Notes under the pieces: generated by a model | Databases searched by the model: none | Told to the model about the DNA's origin: nothing | The model's input: only the letters and a program-made list of their open reading frames with translations | Source: an uncultured Verrucomicrobiota bacterium | Lineage (GTDB): Bacteria > Verrucomicrobiota > Verrucomicrobiia > Chthoniobacterales > SZAS-18 | Reading direction: 5' to 3' | Length of the DNA: 8,649 nucleotides | NCBI GenBank assembly: GCA_937871685.1 | Contig: CALMOL010000516.1 | Location: 1 to 8,649, forward strand | Shown: in pieces, positions 1-5,498 of the stretch | How the letters are laid out: the number at the start of each line of letters is the position of its first letter | Position numbering within the stretch: the first letter of the stretch is position 1 | Position numbers and translations under genes: made by a program

Positions 1-2
1 GG

Positions 3-1253
3 CTAGCCGAGGCCGTGTGCGGGCCTTGGGGGGGGGGGCTGGGGGCGGGCGAGGCGGTGTTCCAGTGGGTGCCGCCGCCCTCGACGGACGAGAAGGCGCG
101 CTATTCCATCGGCGTGTTCGACGCGGGCGGGAAGCTCGTGCGGCGCTTGGCGGAGGCGGCGCCGGAGTCGTCGTTTTCCGCGGGGATGAATGGCTTCGTG
201 ACGCGCTGGGACTTGAAGGGCGACGGCGGGAAGCGCGTGCCGAACGGGCGCTATACGCTGCGCGGCGTGGCGATCCCGCCGCTGAAGGTTTCGGGAGTGG
301 CGGCGGGCGGCGGAGGCAACGAATGGGTGAAGGATGACCCGGCGTTGCGCGTGGCGCGCGTGCTGGACTTGGCCCAGACGGCGGACGGTGGTGGATTGTT
401 CCTTCTTCGACTCGTTGACGGACACACGGAAGTCGCCTGTTACGCGGCTTCCCCCGCGGGCGGCGCCGAGTGGAAACTGCGCTGGCATTCGCCCGTTGCC
501 GGCCGGGCGGCCGCGGCGCGAGCTGAGAAGTCCGCGGCCTCGCCGGAATCCGATCCGTGGGTGCTGGCGGCCACCGCGGACCTAGCCGTGCTGAGTGGCG
601 GCGGGGAACGCTTCGCTTGGCGACTCGCGGACGGGGTCCCGGTCTCGGAGGCCACTTCGGACGCGGAAGAGGCGGTGGCGCAGGCGCAGGGCGAGCGAAA
701 GGCCACGGGAGCGGAAACGCGCGGGAGCATCGAGCGTCGGGGGCCGGCGGGCCTGCTCATCTGGCAGTCGAGCGCGGACGGGGCGGGAGAAAGCGTGCGG
801 CTCTTGAAGGCGCCCGCGCCGGGAGACGAGGAGACCGAGGGCAAGACGCTCTGGTCGCGGACCTTCGCCCGGCCGGCCGAGCGAGCGGAGCCGGCGGACG
901 CCGCGGCGACGCTCCGCGTGGAGCTGGCGCCAAGCGGCTTGGACGCGAAGAAGCGCGCCGCCGGCGCGGCGGCCACGTTGCGCGCCGTGACCGACGAGAA
1001 GGGCGCGCACCTCGCGACCGCGGAGGGACTGCGCCTGCGCACCGTTTCCGCGACGAAGGGCCTGCGCGCCGCCCAGCTCGCGCGCGGCGAGGGCCGCGGG
1101 AAGGTGCGCTTCTTCGCTCGGGGCGACGCGGGGACGGAGGAGTTCCTGGTCGAGGGCTGCGACCGTCTCGCGCTGTTTCAGCTCGGTGCTTGCACCGTGG
1201 GCGACGCGGGCGAAGTCACCAAGCCAGGCGAGGATGAGAAGGCGGAACGATAG
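3..1253 (+). CDS. Probable exported protein with FlgD-like Ig domain, 5' end outside window
   Basis: The frame is open from the window edge (leading residues LAEAV before a GTG at 15), so the true start probably lies upstream and the visible piece may begin in the tail of a signal peptide; this is inference. Counted from the GTG at 15, residues about 28-84 resemble the FlgD Ig-like fold: YSIGVFDAGGKLVRRL, then FVTRWDLKGDGGKRVPNGRYTLRG, the usual 'D..GklVr.L ... W.G.D..G..vp.G.Y' pattern. Such domains occur in exported and cell-surface proteins. The rest (about residue 100 onward) is Ala/Glu/Arg/Gly-rich and I recognise no catalytic motif; strand-like stretches such as GLFLLRLVDGHTEVACYA may be repeat or propeller-like. 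It ends in an acidic and basic tail, GEDEKAER. It converges with the glycosyltransferase gene. Coding is supported by strong G/C at third positions and no competing frame with a recognisable domain. An 11-G run near the 5' end could hide a sequencing frameshift. Confidence 0.7.
   Translation, partial: LAEAVCGPWGGGLGAGEAVFQWVPPPSTDEKARYSIGVFDAGGKLVRRLAEAAPESSFSAGMNGFVTRWDLKGDGGKRVPNGRYTLRGVAIPPLKVSGVAAGGGGNEWVKDDPALRVARVLDLAQTADGGGLFLLRLVDGHTEVACYAASPAGGAEWKLRWHSPVAGRAAAARAEKSAASPESDPWVLAATADLAVLSGGGERFAWRLADGVPVSEATSDAEEAVAQAQGERKATGAETRGSIERRGPAGLLIWQSSADGAGESVRLLKAPAPGDEETEGKTLWSRTFARPAERAEPADAAATLRVELAPSGLDAKKRAAGAAATLRAVTDEKGAHLATAEGLRLRTVSATKGLRAAQLARGEGRGKVRFFARGDAGTEEFLVEGCDRLALFQLGACTVGDAGEVTKPGEDEKAER
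28..38 (+). repeat. Homopolymer run of 11 G
   Basis: Eleven consecutive G lie inside the 5' part of the first CDS and encode Gly residues in the chosen frame. Runs of this length are prone to slippage in replication and to miscounting in sequencing, so the frame upstream of it is less certain than downstream. Confidence 0.9.
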
Positions 1254-1311
1254 ATCCTGGTCGCCCGCGAATGCGAGAGCCGCAGGACAGGCGGCGCGCC
1301 AATCAATTTAA

Positions 1312-1417
1312 CAGGAGGACAGGAGGAACAGGAAGGCAGGAGGGGAGGGAACTTTCGGCCGACTGATTCGACTACGTATTCCTCCCTCTTCTGTCCTCCT
1401 GTCTTCCTGACCTCCTG
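1312..1417. repeat. Imperfect inverted repeat with arms of tandem 8-bp CAGGAGGA-like units
   Basis: The left arm 1312-1349 reads as tandem caggagga, caggagga, (a), caggaagg, caggaggg, gaggg. The reverse complement of the right arm 1381-1417 reads caggaggt, caggaaga, caggagga, cagaagag, ggagg. By eye, 29 of 37 aligned positions match with one gap, around a 31-base loop. It fills most of the gap between two convergent genes (stops at 1253 and 1452), so it could act as a bidirectional terminator; however, neither side shows a clear T-run, so that role is inference. Both strands carry AGGAGG, but no start codon follows at a useful distance. Apart from this, the gap 1254-1451 holds no gene I can support. 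Confidence 0.8.
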
Positions 1418-1451
1418 AGAAGCTCGCATCCATCACCCGCGGTCGATCATC

Positions 1452-2675
1452 TCACGGACGCTCCGGCTCGACGCGGTAAGTGCGGCCTTTCCACGTCACG
1501 CCGCGGCGGAAGGATTTCCGCGCGGAATTCAGGCCGATGAGCACGGCGATGGCGAAGCCCACGGGATGCAGCAGGCACCCGAGCCAGGAGGTGCGGAAGC
1601 GCGCCGTGAGCGCCCCGCGGATCAGCATCACCAGCGCGGCCTCGCCCAGCGCCCACGTCCACCAGCGGCCCATCTCGCCGGGGAAGGGCAGGAGCAAGCA
1701 GGGCACGAGGAAGCACGAGAGAAACATCACGCCGAACCCCCAGAACTCGCCCGCGGTGCGGAAGGCGGCGCGGGCGTTCTTCGTGAAGCCCTCCCACACG
1801 CCGGCGAACGACTCATACATCCGGCACGAGACGAGCCGGGAGCCGTCGCAGTTGATGAGGCGCATGCCCTCGCCCATCCGCGCGCACACGCGGCGGGCCA
1901 GGGCGATGTCCTCGACGAGGTGGTCGCGCACGGCCTCGTGGCCGCCGACGGCGAAGTAGGCCTCGCGTCGGAAAAGGAGGAACTGGCCGTTCGCGCCGCC
2001 GAAGCTCGCGCGCAACGACGCCGGAAGGCGGCGCGCGATTGCGGGGCGGTCTTGCAGCCAGCGGAACATCGCGTGCGGCAGGAAGCCGACCACGAGCAGG
2101 TGGACCAGCGGGACGACGAGCTTCTCGCCCCACGTCTTCGTTTCCTGCGCGGGCCAGGCGGAGAGGAGATCGGCGCGGGTGGAGTGCGCGTGGCGCACGG
2201 TGGCCGACACGGCGTCGGGCGCATGCGTGGTGTCGGCGTCGGTCATGAGCAGCCACTCGCCGCGCGCGGCCTGGGCGAGCTGCCAGCAGGCCCAGCCCTT
2301 GCCGGTCCAACCGGCGGGGAGCTCGGCGCCCGGGAGCAGGCGACGTGGGGCATTTTCCTCGCCTTCCGCGAAGCCGCGCTCGAGCGCGACGCGAGCGGTG
2401 GCATCGGTGGAATGGTCATCGAGGACGACCAACTCCAGGTTTGGGTAGTTCTGAGCGAGAAGCGAGTCGAGGCAGCGCGGCAGGCGCAGCTCCTCGTTGC
2501 GCGCGGGGATCAGCACCGAGACGAGCGGCGCGGGTCCGTCGCGCTCTTCCCGCCAACGGCCGCGGCGCGGGGCGCGAAAGACGAGGAGATTCAGCAGAAT
2601 GTTCAACAGCACCCAGACGAGCGTCAGGGTGACGGCGAGATGGAAGAGGAGGGCAAGGGAAGAACCAAGATTCAA
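1452..2675 (-). CDS. Membrane GT2 glycosyltransferase, carotenoid-tailoring type (CruC/CrtQ-like)
   Basis: It probably transfers a sugar from a nucleotide-sugar to a carotenoid hydroxyl or carboxyl group at the inner face of the cytoplasmic membrane. The 407 residues fit the family: an N-terminal hydrophobic segment (about 5-34), then the GT-A core with VSVLIPARNEE (52-62), DDHSTD (86-91), the metal-binding DAD (146-148), GGANGQF (227-232), the catalytic-base-type ED (255-256) and RMYESFAGVWEGFTKN (285-300, in place of Q/RxxRW). Hydrophobic segments follow at about 315-332, 340-354 and 366-384, and the C-terminus WKGRTY (395-400) is typical of CrtQ/CruC-like enzymes. The start is a TTG directly after an in-frame stop (2679-2681) and lies inside an inverted repeat; no ATG is available in the first segment, so a later GTG or TTG is possible. 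It is on the same strand as the acyltransferase, crtB and crtI but separated by 520 bases, so it may have its own promoter. Carotenoid as substrate is inferred from context; another lipid acceptor is possible. Confidence 0.85.
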   Translation of the reverse strand: MNLGSSLALLFHLAVTLTLVWVLLNILLNLLVFRAPRRGRWREERDGPAPLVSVLIPARNEELRLPRCLDSLLAQNYPNLELVVLDDHSTDATARVALERGFAEGEENAPRRLLPGAELPAGWTGKGWACWQLAQAARGEWLLMTDADTTHAPDAVSATVRHAHSTRADLLSAWPAQETKTWGEKLVVPLVHLLVVGFLPHAMFRWLQDRPAIARRLPASLRASFGGANGQFLLFRREAYFAVGGHEAVRDHLVEDIALARRVCARMGEGMRLINCDGSRLVSCRMYESFAGVWEGFTKNARAAFRTAGEFWGFGVMFLSCFLVPCLLLPFPGEMGRWWTWALGEAALVMLIRGALTARFRTSWLGCLLHPVGFAIAVLIGLNSARKSFRRGVTWKGRTYRVEPERP

Positions 2676-2787
2676 GCCTCAAGCTTCAGGGAAGGAAGAA
2701 GATGGAAAAGCGGAAAGGTCCGAGGCCTGAGTTTCTCTCTGCTTTGTCCACGCCGTCTTTTAGGCCTTCTTTGAAGCTTGAGGCTTG
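2673..2787. repeat. Inverted repeat, 23-bp arms built from a 7-bp TTGAAGC-like unit
   Basis: Arms at 2673-2695 and 2765-2787 match at 21 of 23 positions, with the inner 16 (2673-2688 / 2772-2787) perfect. The right side continues as tandem ttgaagc, ttgaggc, ttggacgc, ttgg (2771-2796). The left arm contains the TTG used as start of the glycosyltransferase gene, so the repeat sits on its translation start. It could form a hairpin in the 5' leader of that transcript; this is inference. Confidence 0.85.
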
Positions 2788-2788
2788 G

Positions 2789-3170
2789 ACGCTTGGTGTG
2801 AGGCGATGAATTGGGTGTGGTCCAACCGGAGGCACCTCAACCTCTCGCTTCGCACGCCAACGCCAGGCCTCGCGGACAAGGTGTGCTTTCACTTGTGCCC
2901 AATGTGGTCGCTCCTGGGACCGCTGGCATTTGCCTCCTCCACCCTGGCTGTCTCGCTGCGCTCGGCTCTGCCGGCAGGGTTCTTCCGGGCACCTGGATTC
3001 TCGGGCCTTTGGACGGACTCGTTGCCTTCTGCGGCCCGCCGAAGTCCGAAGGGGGAGAAGTCAGATGCCCGGGAGGATCCCGGCCGGCAAGGATGCCAGC
3101 GGTCCCAGTCGCGACCGCCCCCAGCGCGCCGAGCGCACCCGCTGGCGAGACTTTGATTCACACCAAGCGT
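2789..3170. repeat. Outer 13-bp inverted repeat bounding a 382-bp non-coding block
   Basis: acgcttggtgtga at 2789-2801 is the perfect reverse complement of 3158-3170. The left copy directly continues the 7-bp tandem array of the neighbouring inverted repeat. The enclosed block has several small open frames, but none has a recognisable domain. It may be the border of a degenerate mobile element or a chance flank; the nested 24-bp repeat inside favours a structured element. Confidence 0.6.
2906..3116. mobile_element. MITE-like 211-bp element with 24-bp terminal inverted repeats
   Basis: The terminal arms 2906-2929 and 3093-3116 match at 22 of 24 positions (both start GGTCGC and end CTGGGACCGCTGGCAT when read inward). 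Inside lie a GC hairpin (ccggga-gga-tcccgg, 3069-3083) and a 22-nt stretch (2947-2968) that recurs inverted at 8151-8172, showing that part of it is dispersed in the genome. No transposase is encoded, so any mobility would be in trans. No target-site duplication was identified. It could equally be a non-mobile REP-like palindrome cluster. It occupies the middle of the 520-base gap 2676-3195, which has no supportable gene. Confidence 0.45.
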
Positions 3171-3195
3171 TTGAATCTTCGGCCCTTCTTGCCCG

Positions 3196-3945
3196 TCAGT
3201 TCTGCGCGTCGAATTCTCCGCTTCCGCCGCGCAGTCGGTGCAGCAGGCGTTCCCAGCGGCGGTTCATCGAGACGCGCGGCGGGAAGAGCGGAGTCAGGTC
3301 AGCAGCGGCTGCGCCAGCTTCATCGATGGCGATATCCGTCTCGGTCGCGAGCGCGTTCATCGCCGCGGCAAGCGCCTTCGCGTCCGCGCCGGCCGGCAGC
3401 GGCGGACCAAAGCGGATGAAGATCGTCGCGCGGGACTCGCGCAGCCATTCGTAGCGCAGGATGGCCGGCAGCAGGTGCGCGCCGGTCGTGCGGGCGAGGA
3501 ACGGCGCGCCGGGCTGCGCGATGACCGGACGCCGCGGGGGCAGCAGCACGCCCTGCGCGAAGAACCAGGCGGCCCGGTCCGGTCGTCCCCGCAGGAGGCG
3601 CACCGCGTGGCGCAGGCCGGCGGCGGCACCGGCTGGGTTGTCGAGGTCCACGCCGAACACGCCGAGCCACGGGAAGAAGAAGTAGCGGCGCAGATTCTTC
3701 GCGTCCATCGGCAGGTAGAACTCGCGCCGCGCGAGCATCGGCTCCCGGTGGTGCAGCGCGTGCAGGACGAAGCCGTCCCACCAATTCGTGTGGTTCGCCG
3801 CGACGACGAGCGGCCGGGCGTCGTCGAGCGCGGCGAGGTGCTCGCGCCCGCCGACGAGCACGGCGTGAAACGCCTTTCGCACCGCCCGCGCGATGATCCG
3901 GCCGATCATCGCATTGGCGAAGGGACGGCGGCGGGAGGGGAGCAT
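3196..3945 (-). CDS. PlsC-type 1-acyltransferase, probable carotenoid-glycoside acyltransferase
   Basis: A membrane-associated acyltransferase (249 aa) of the lysophospholipid acyltransferase (PlsC/LPLAT) family. The catalytic HX4D box is clear: NHTNWWD, with His52 and Asp57. It is followed by YLPMDAKNLRRYFFFPWLGVFGVDLDN (77-103, the motif II region), then WFFAQGVLLPP (127-137) where family members usually have FPEG, so the Glu is replaced by Gln. GAHLLPAILRYEW (155-167) fits motif IV. The ATG at 3945 is chosen; Met13 (3909) is an alternative and neither has a Shine-Dalgarno sequence. It lies 102 bases downstream of crtB on the same strand, across an inverted repeat, and upstream of a carotenoid-type GT2. 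By analogy with CruC/CruD and CrtQ/CrtO pairs, it may esterify the sugar of a glycosylated carotenoid with a fatty acid. That substrate is inferred from neighbours; a phospholipid acyltransferase role cannot be excluded. Confidence 0.85.
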   Translation of the reverse strand: MLPSRRRPFANAMIGRIIARAVRKAFHAVLVGGREHLAALDDARPLVVAANHTNWWDGFVLHALHHREPMLARREFYLPMDAKNLRRYFFFPWLGVFGVDLDNPAGAAAGLRHAVRLLRGRPDRAAWFFAQGVLLPPRRPVIAQPGAPFLARTTGAHLLPAILRYEWLRESRATIFIRFGPPLPAGADAKALAAAMNALATETDIAIDEAGAAAADLTPLFPPRVSMNRRWERLLHRLRGGSGEFDAQN

Positions 3946-3954
3946 GGGACCGAG

Positions 3955-4058
3955 GTGAATCGTGAATGGTGAATCGTGGAGAGGTGGCTCGGCCTGCTTT
4001 CTTCATTCGCCGCGCACCAGCGCGGCCTAGACGAAACTATTCACCATTCACGATTCAC
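3955..4058. repeat. Inverted repeat, perfect 20-bp arms built from 7-bp GTGAATC units
   Basis: The left arm gtgaatcgtgaatggtgaat (3955-3974) is the exact reverse complement of 4039-4058. The left side reads as tandem gtgaatc, gtgaatg, gtgaatc, gtg (3955-3978). A nested 6-bp GC hairpin with a 6-base loop (gccgcg 4009-4014, cgcggc 4021-4026) lies between the arms. The right arm contains the crtB stop codon (4048-4050). The arms are AT-richer (8 of 20 G/C) than the surrounding genes. It could attenuate or stabilise the crtB-acyltransferase transcript, but there is no T-run as in a classical terminator. Confidence 0.9.
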
Positions 4059-4941
4059 TCTGCTTCCCCTTCCGCCACCGTGCCCGCCACGCGAGGGCGA
4101 GCTTTCGGGTGGTCGTCGTAGAAACGCGGCGGTCGAGGACGCGGTAGGCGGCGCGCTCGATCTCGTCGAGGATGCCGGCATAGACCTCGCGCATCAGCCA
4201 GACGGTGTATTGCGAGCCGTCGTCGGCGAGGAGCGGGATGCCGGCCTCGCTGCGGGTGTAGAAATCGCGCGCGCGGGCGATCTGGAAGCGCATCAGCGCG
4301 ACGAAGGCAGCGCTGGGCTCGGCGGGATGGGACATTTCGGCGGCGAGGTCCACGCCGTGCTCGCGCAGCTCGGTGGCGGGGAGATACACGCGGCCGCCGT
4401 TGCGCCAGTCCTCGCCGATGTCGCGGCAGATGTTCGTGAGCTGCATGGCGATGCCCAGCTCGATGGCGCGCTCGCGGCCGCGCTCGTCGCGCAGCTCAAA
4501 GATGCGCGCCATCATCAGGCCCACCGTGGACGCCACGTGGTAGCAGTAGTCGCGCAACGCCGGCCAGTCGGGGATCGACACCGGGCCAAGGTCCATCCCG
4601 ACGCCTCGCAGGAGATCGAGAAATGGCTCGCGCTCGATGCCGTATCGCTTCACCGCCCACGCGAAGGCCGGCGCGAAGGGGAGGTCTAGCCGCCCGCCGG
4701 CCACGATGGCGTCGAAATCCTCGCCGAGTTGGGCGAGGACTTGGTCGAGGCCGTCCGTCGAGACCGCGTTGTCCACGAGGTCGTCCGCGTGCCGGCAAAA
4801 CGCATAGACCGCGTAGGCCGCCTGTTTCTTTTCCCGCGGCAGAGCGAACGACGAAAAGAAAAAGCTCTTCGCGTGGTGTCGCGTGGCCGCCCGGCAGTGC
4901 GCGTGCGAGGCGGCGAGGGCGTCGGATGAAGCGGCGCTCAT
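4048..4941 (-). CDS. crtB: Phytoene synthase
   Basis: It condenses two geranylgeranyl diphosphates to phytoene, the first committed step of C40 carotenoid synthesis, at the membrane surface. From Met 4941 the protein is 297 aa, normal for the family. Signatures seen: SFFFSSFALP (26-35), YAFCRHADDLVDN with the first Asp-rich motif DDLVD at 53-57, YCYHVASTVGLM (132-143), and QLTNICRDIGED (167-178) followed by GRVYLP (183-188), the second diphosphate/Mg-binding motif. The ATG at 4941 overlaps the hicA stop (ATGA), which suggests translational coupling; an in-frame ATG at 4959 would add six residues, and neither has a clear Shine-Dalgarno. The stop and the final three residues come from an inverted-repeat arm. 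The C40 assignment rests mainly on its partner CrtI being of the Pantoea type; a C30 (CrtM/HpnD-like) substrate is less likely but sequence alone cannot exclude it. Confidence 0.93.
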   Translation of the reverse strand: MSAASSDALAASHAHCRAATRHHAKSFFFSSFALPREKKQAAYAVYAFCRHADDLVDNAVSTDGLDQVLAQLGEDFDAIVAGGRLDLPFAPAFAWAVKRYGIEREPFLDLLRGVGMDLGPVSIPDWPALRDYCYHVASTVGLMMARIFELRDERGRERAIELGIAMQLTNICRDIGEDWRNGGRVYLPATELREHGVDLAAEMSHPAEPSAAFVALMRFQIARARDFYTRSEAGIPLLADDGSQYTVWLMREVYAGILDEIERAAYRVLDRRVSTTTTRKLALAWRARWRKGKQSES

Positions 4942-5159
4942 CGGCCGAGTTGGTCCCATTCCGCGGGATCAATCTCCGCTTGCCGGAGCATTCGCTTGAC
5001 CATTGTCCAATCCACGTCGCCGCTGCCATGCGGATTGGGGATGGTCTGGCGACGCTCCCCCTTCTCCATGTGCTGATGAGAGCCACCGCTGAACGGCCCT
5101 CTCCAGCCGAGGCGCGCTAACCGCCGGATCAGTTCACGGCGTTTGATCGGCTTGGGCAT
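4938..5159 (-). CDS. hicA: HicA family mRNA interferase toxin
   Basis: A 73-aa double-stranded-RNA-binding-fold toxin that in characterised systems cleaves mRNA independently of the ribosome and is held inactive by HicB. It matches the family over its full length: KPIKRRELIRRLARLGW (3-19), GPFSGGSHQHM (21-31) with the conserved catalytic His at 28, TIPNPH (39-44), and the C-terminal helix VKRMLRQAEIDPAEW (54-68). The ATG at 5159 is chosen because it gives family length and has GGGAG seven bases upstream (5167-5171), the best Shine-Dalgarno in the window. The frame remains open upstream, but that part is not HicA-like. It lies 41 bases after hicB, and its TGA overlaps the crtB ATG by four bases, so toxin and crtB are probably translated from one message. 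The catalytic His is present, so it looks intact. Confidence 0.92.
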   Translation of the reverse strand: MPKPIKRRELIRRLARLGWRGPFSGGSHQHMEKGERRQTIPNPHGSGDVDWTMVKRMLRQAEIDPAEWDQLGR

Positions 5160-5166
5160 GGATGGT

Positions 5167-5171
5167 CTCCC
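5167..5171 (-). promoter_or_regulatory. Ribosome binding site of hicA
   Basis: GGGAG on the minus strand, seven bases before the ATG at 5159. It decides the start in an otherwise long open frame. By eye, the other genes here lack a comparable site. Confidence 0.65.
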
Positions 5172-5200
5172 GCGGTCGATGAATCGCGGCGCTTCTGGCC

Positions 5201-5467
5201 TCAGGCATGGGCAAGCTCGGGCGCTTTGCGGCGCGAGCGGGGAGGATTCATGTCGATCCCTTCGATCACCGGCAGACGATGCCCGCTTCGAAAACCACCG
5301 ATCACCCAGCCTTCCAGCGACCCGCGAAGATCCTGGCGGCATTTTTCCAGCGTGTCTCCCTCCCCAAGCGTGCCGCGGCACTTCGAAATCTCGCCGAAGA
5401 ACCTTCCGTCCTCCATGATCTCGTAGCGCGCCGCCCGCATGGCGGCATCGAGGTATTCAGTCAGCAT
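5201..5467 (-). CDS. hicB: HicB family antitoxin
   Basis: An 88-aa antitoxin expected to bind and neutralise HicA, and in many systems to repress its own promoter. The start MLTEYLDAAMRAARYEIMED (1-20) followed by GRFFGEI (21-27), DTLEKCRQDLRGSLEGWV (38-55) and LPVIEGIDMN (65-74) is the partial RNase-H-like HicB fold of the 'MLTEYI...A.YE...DG.FYGEI' subgroup. I see no separate C-terminal ribbon-helix-helix or HTH domain; only about 14 mostly polar residues follow the core (NPPRSRRKAPELAHA), so autoregulation through HicB's own DNA-binding domain is uncertain. The ATG at 5467 lies 31 bases after the crtI stop without a Shine-Dalgarno or obvious promoter. The order antitoxin then toxin is the common hicBA arrangement. 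The placement between crtI and crtB is unusual. Confidence 0.88.
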   Translation of the reverse strand: MLTEYLDAAMRAARYEIMEDGRFFGEISKCRGTLGEGDTLEKCRQDLRGSLEGWVIGGFRSGHRLPVIEGIDMNPPRSRRKAPELAHA

Positions 5468-5498
5468 GGGACAAGTCTATGGCTTCGTCCTCGCCTTG

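Noticed and set aside
1178..1429. 83-codon minus-strand frame with AGGAGG copies
   Set aside because: It overlaps the end of the first gene and the inverted repeat; the AGGAGG copies lie inside it, not before its start.
1566..2774. 402-codon plus-strand open frame opposite the glycosyltransferase
   Set aside because: Its translation is Arg/Ala/Glu-rich without any motif, whereas the minus strand has complete GT2 signatures.
2785..3161. Small open frames on both strands in the 520-base gap
   Set aside because: They translate dispersed-repeat sequence (for example LAVSLRSA from the repeated 22-mer) and have no domain or SD.
5160..5381. N-terminal extension of hicA back to 5381
   Set aside because: The extra residues overlap hicB in another frame and are not HicA-like; the ATG at 5159 has an SD and gives family length.
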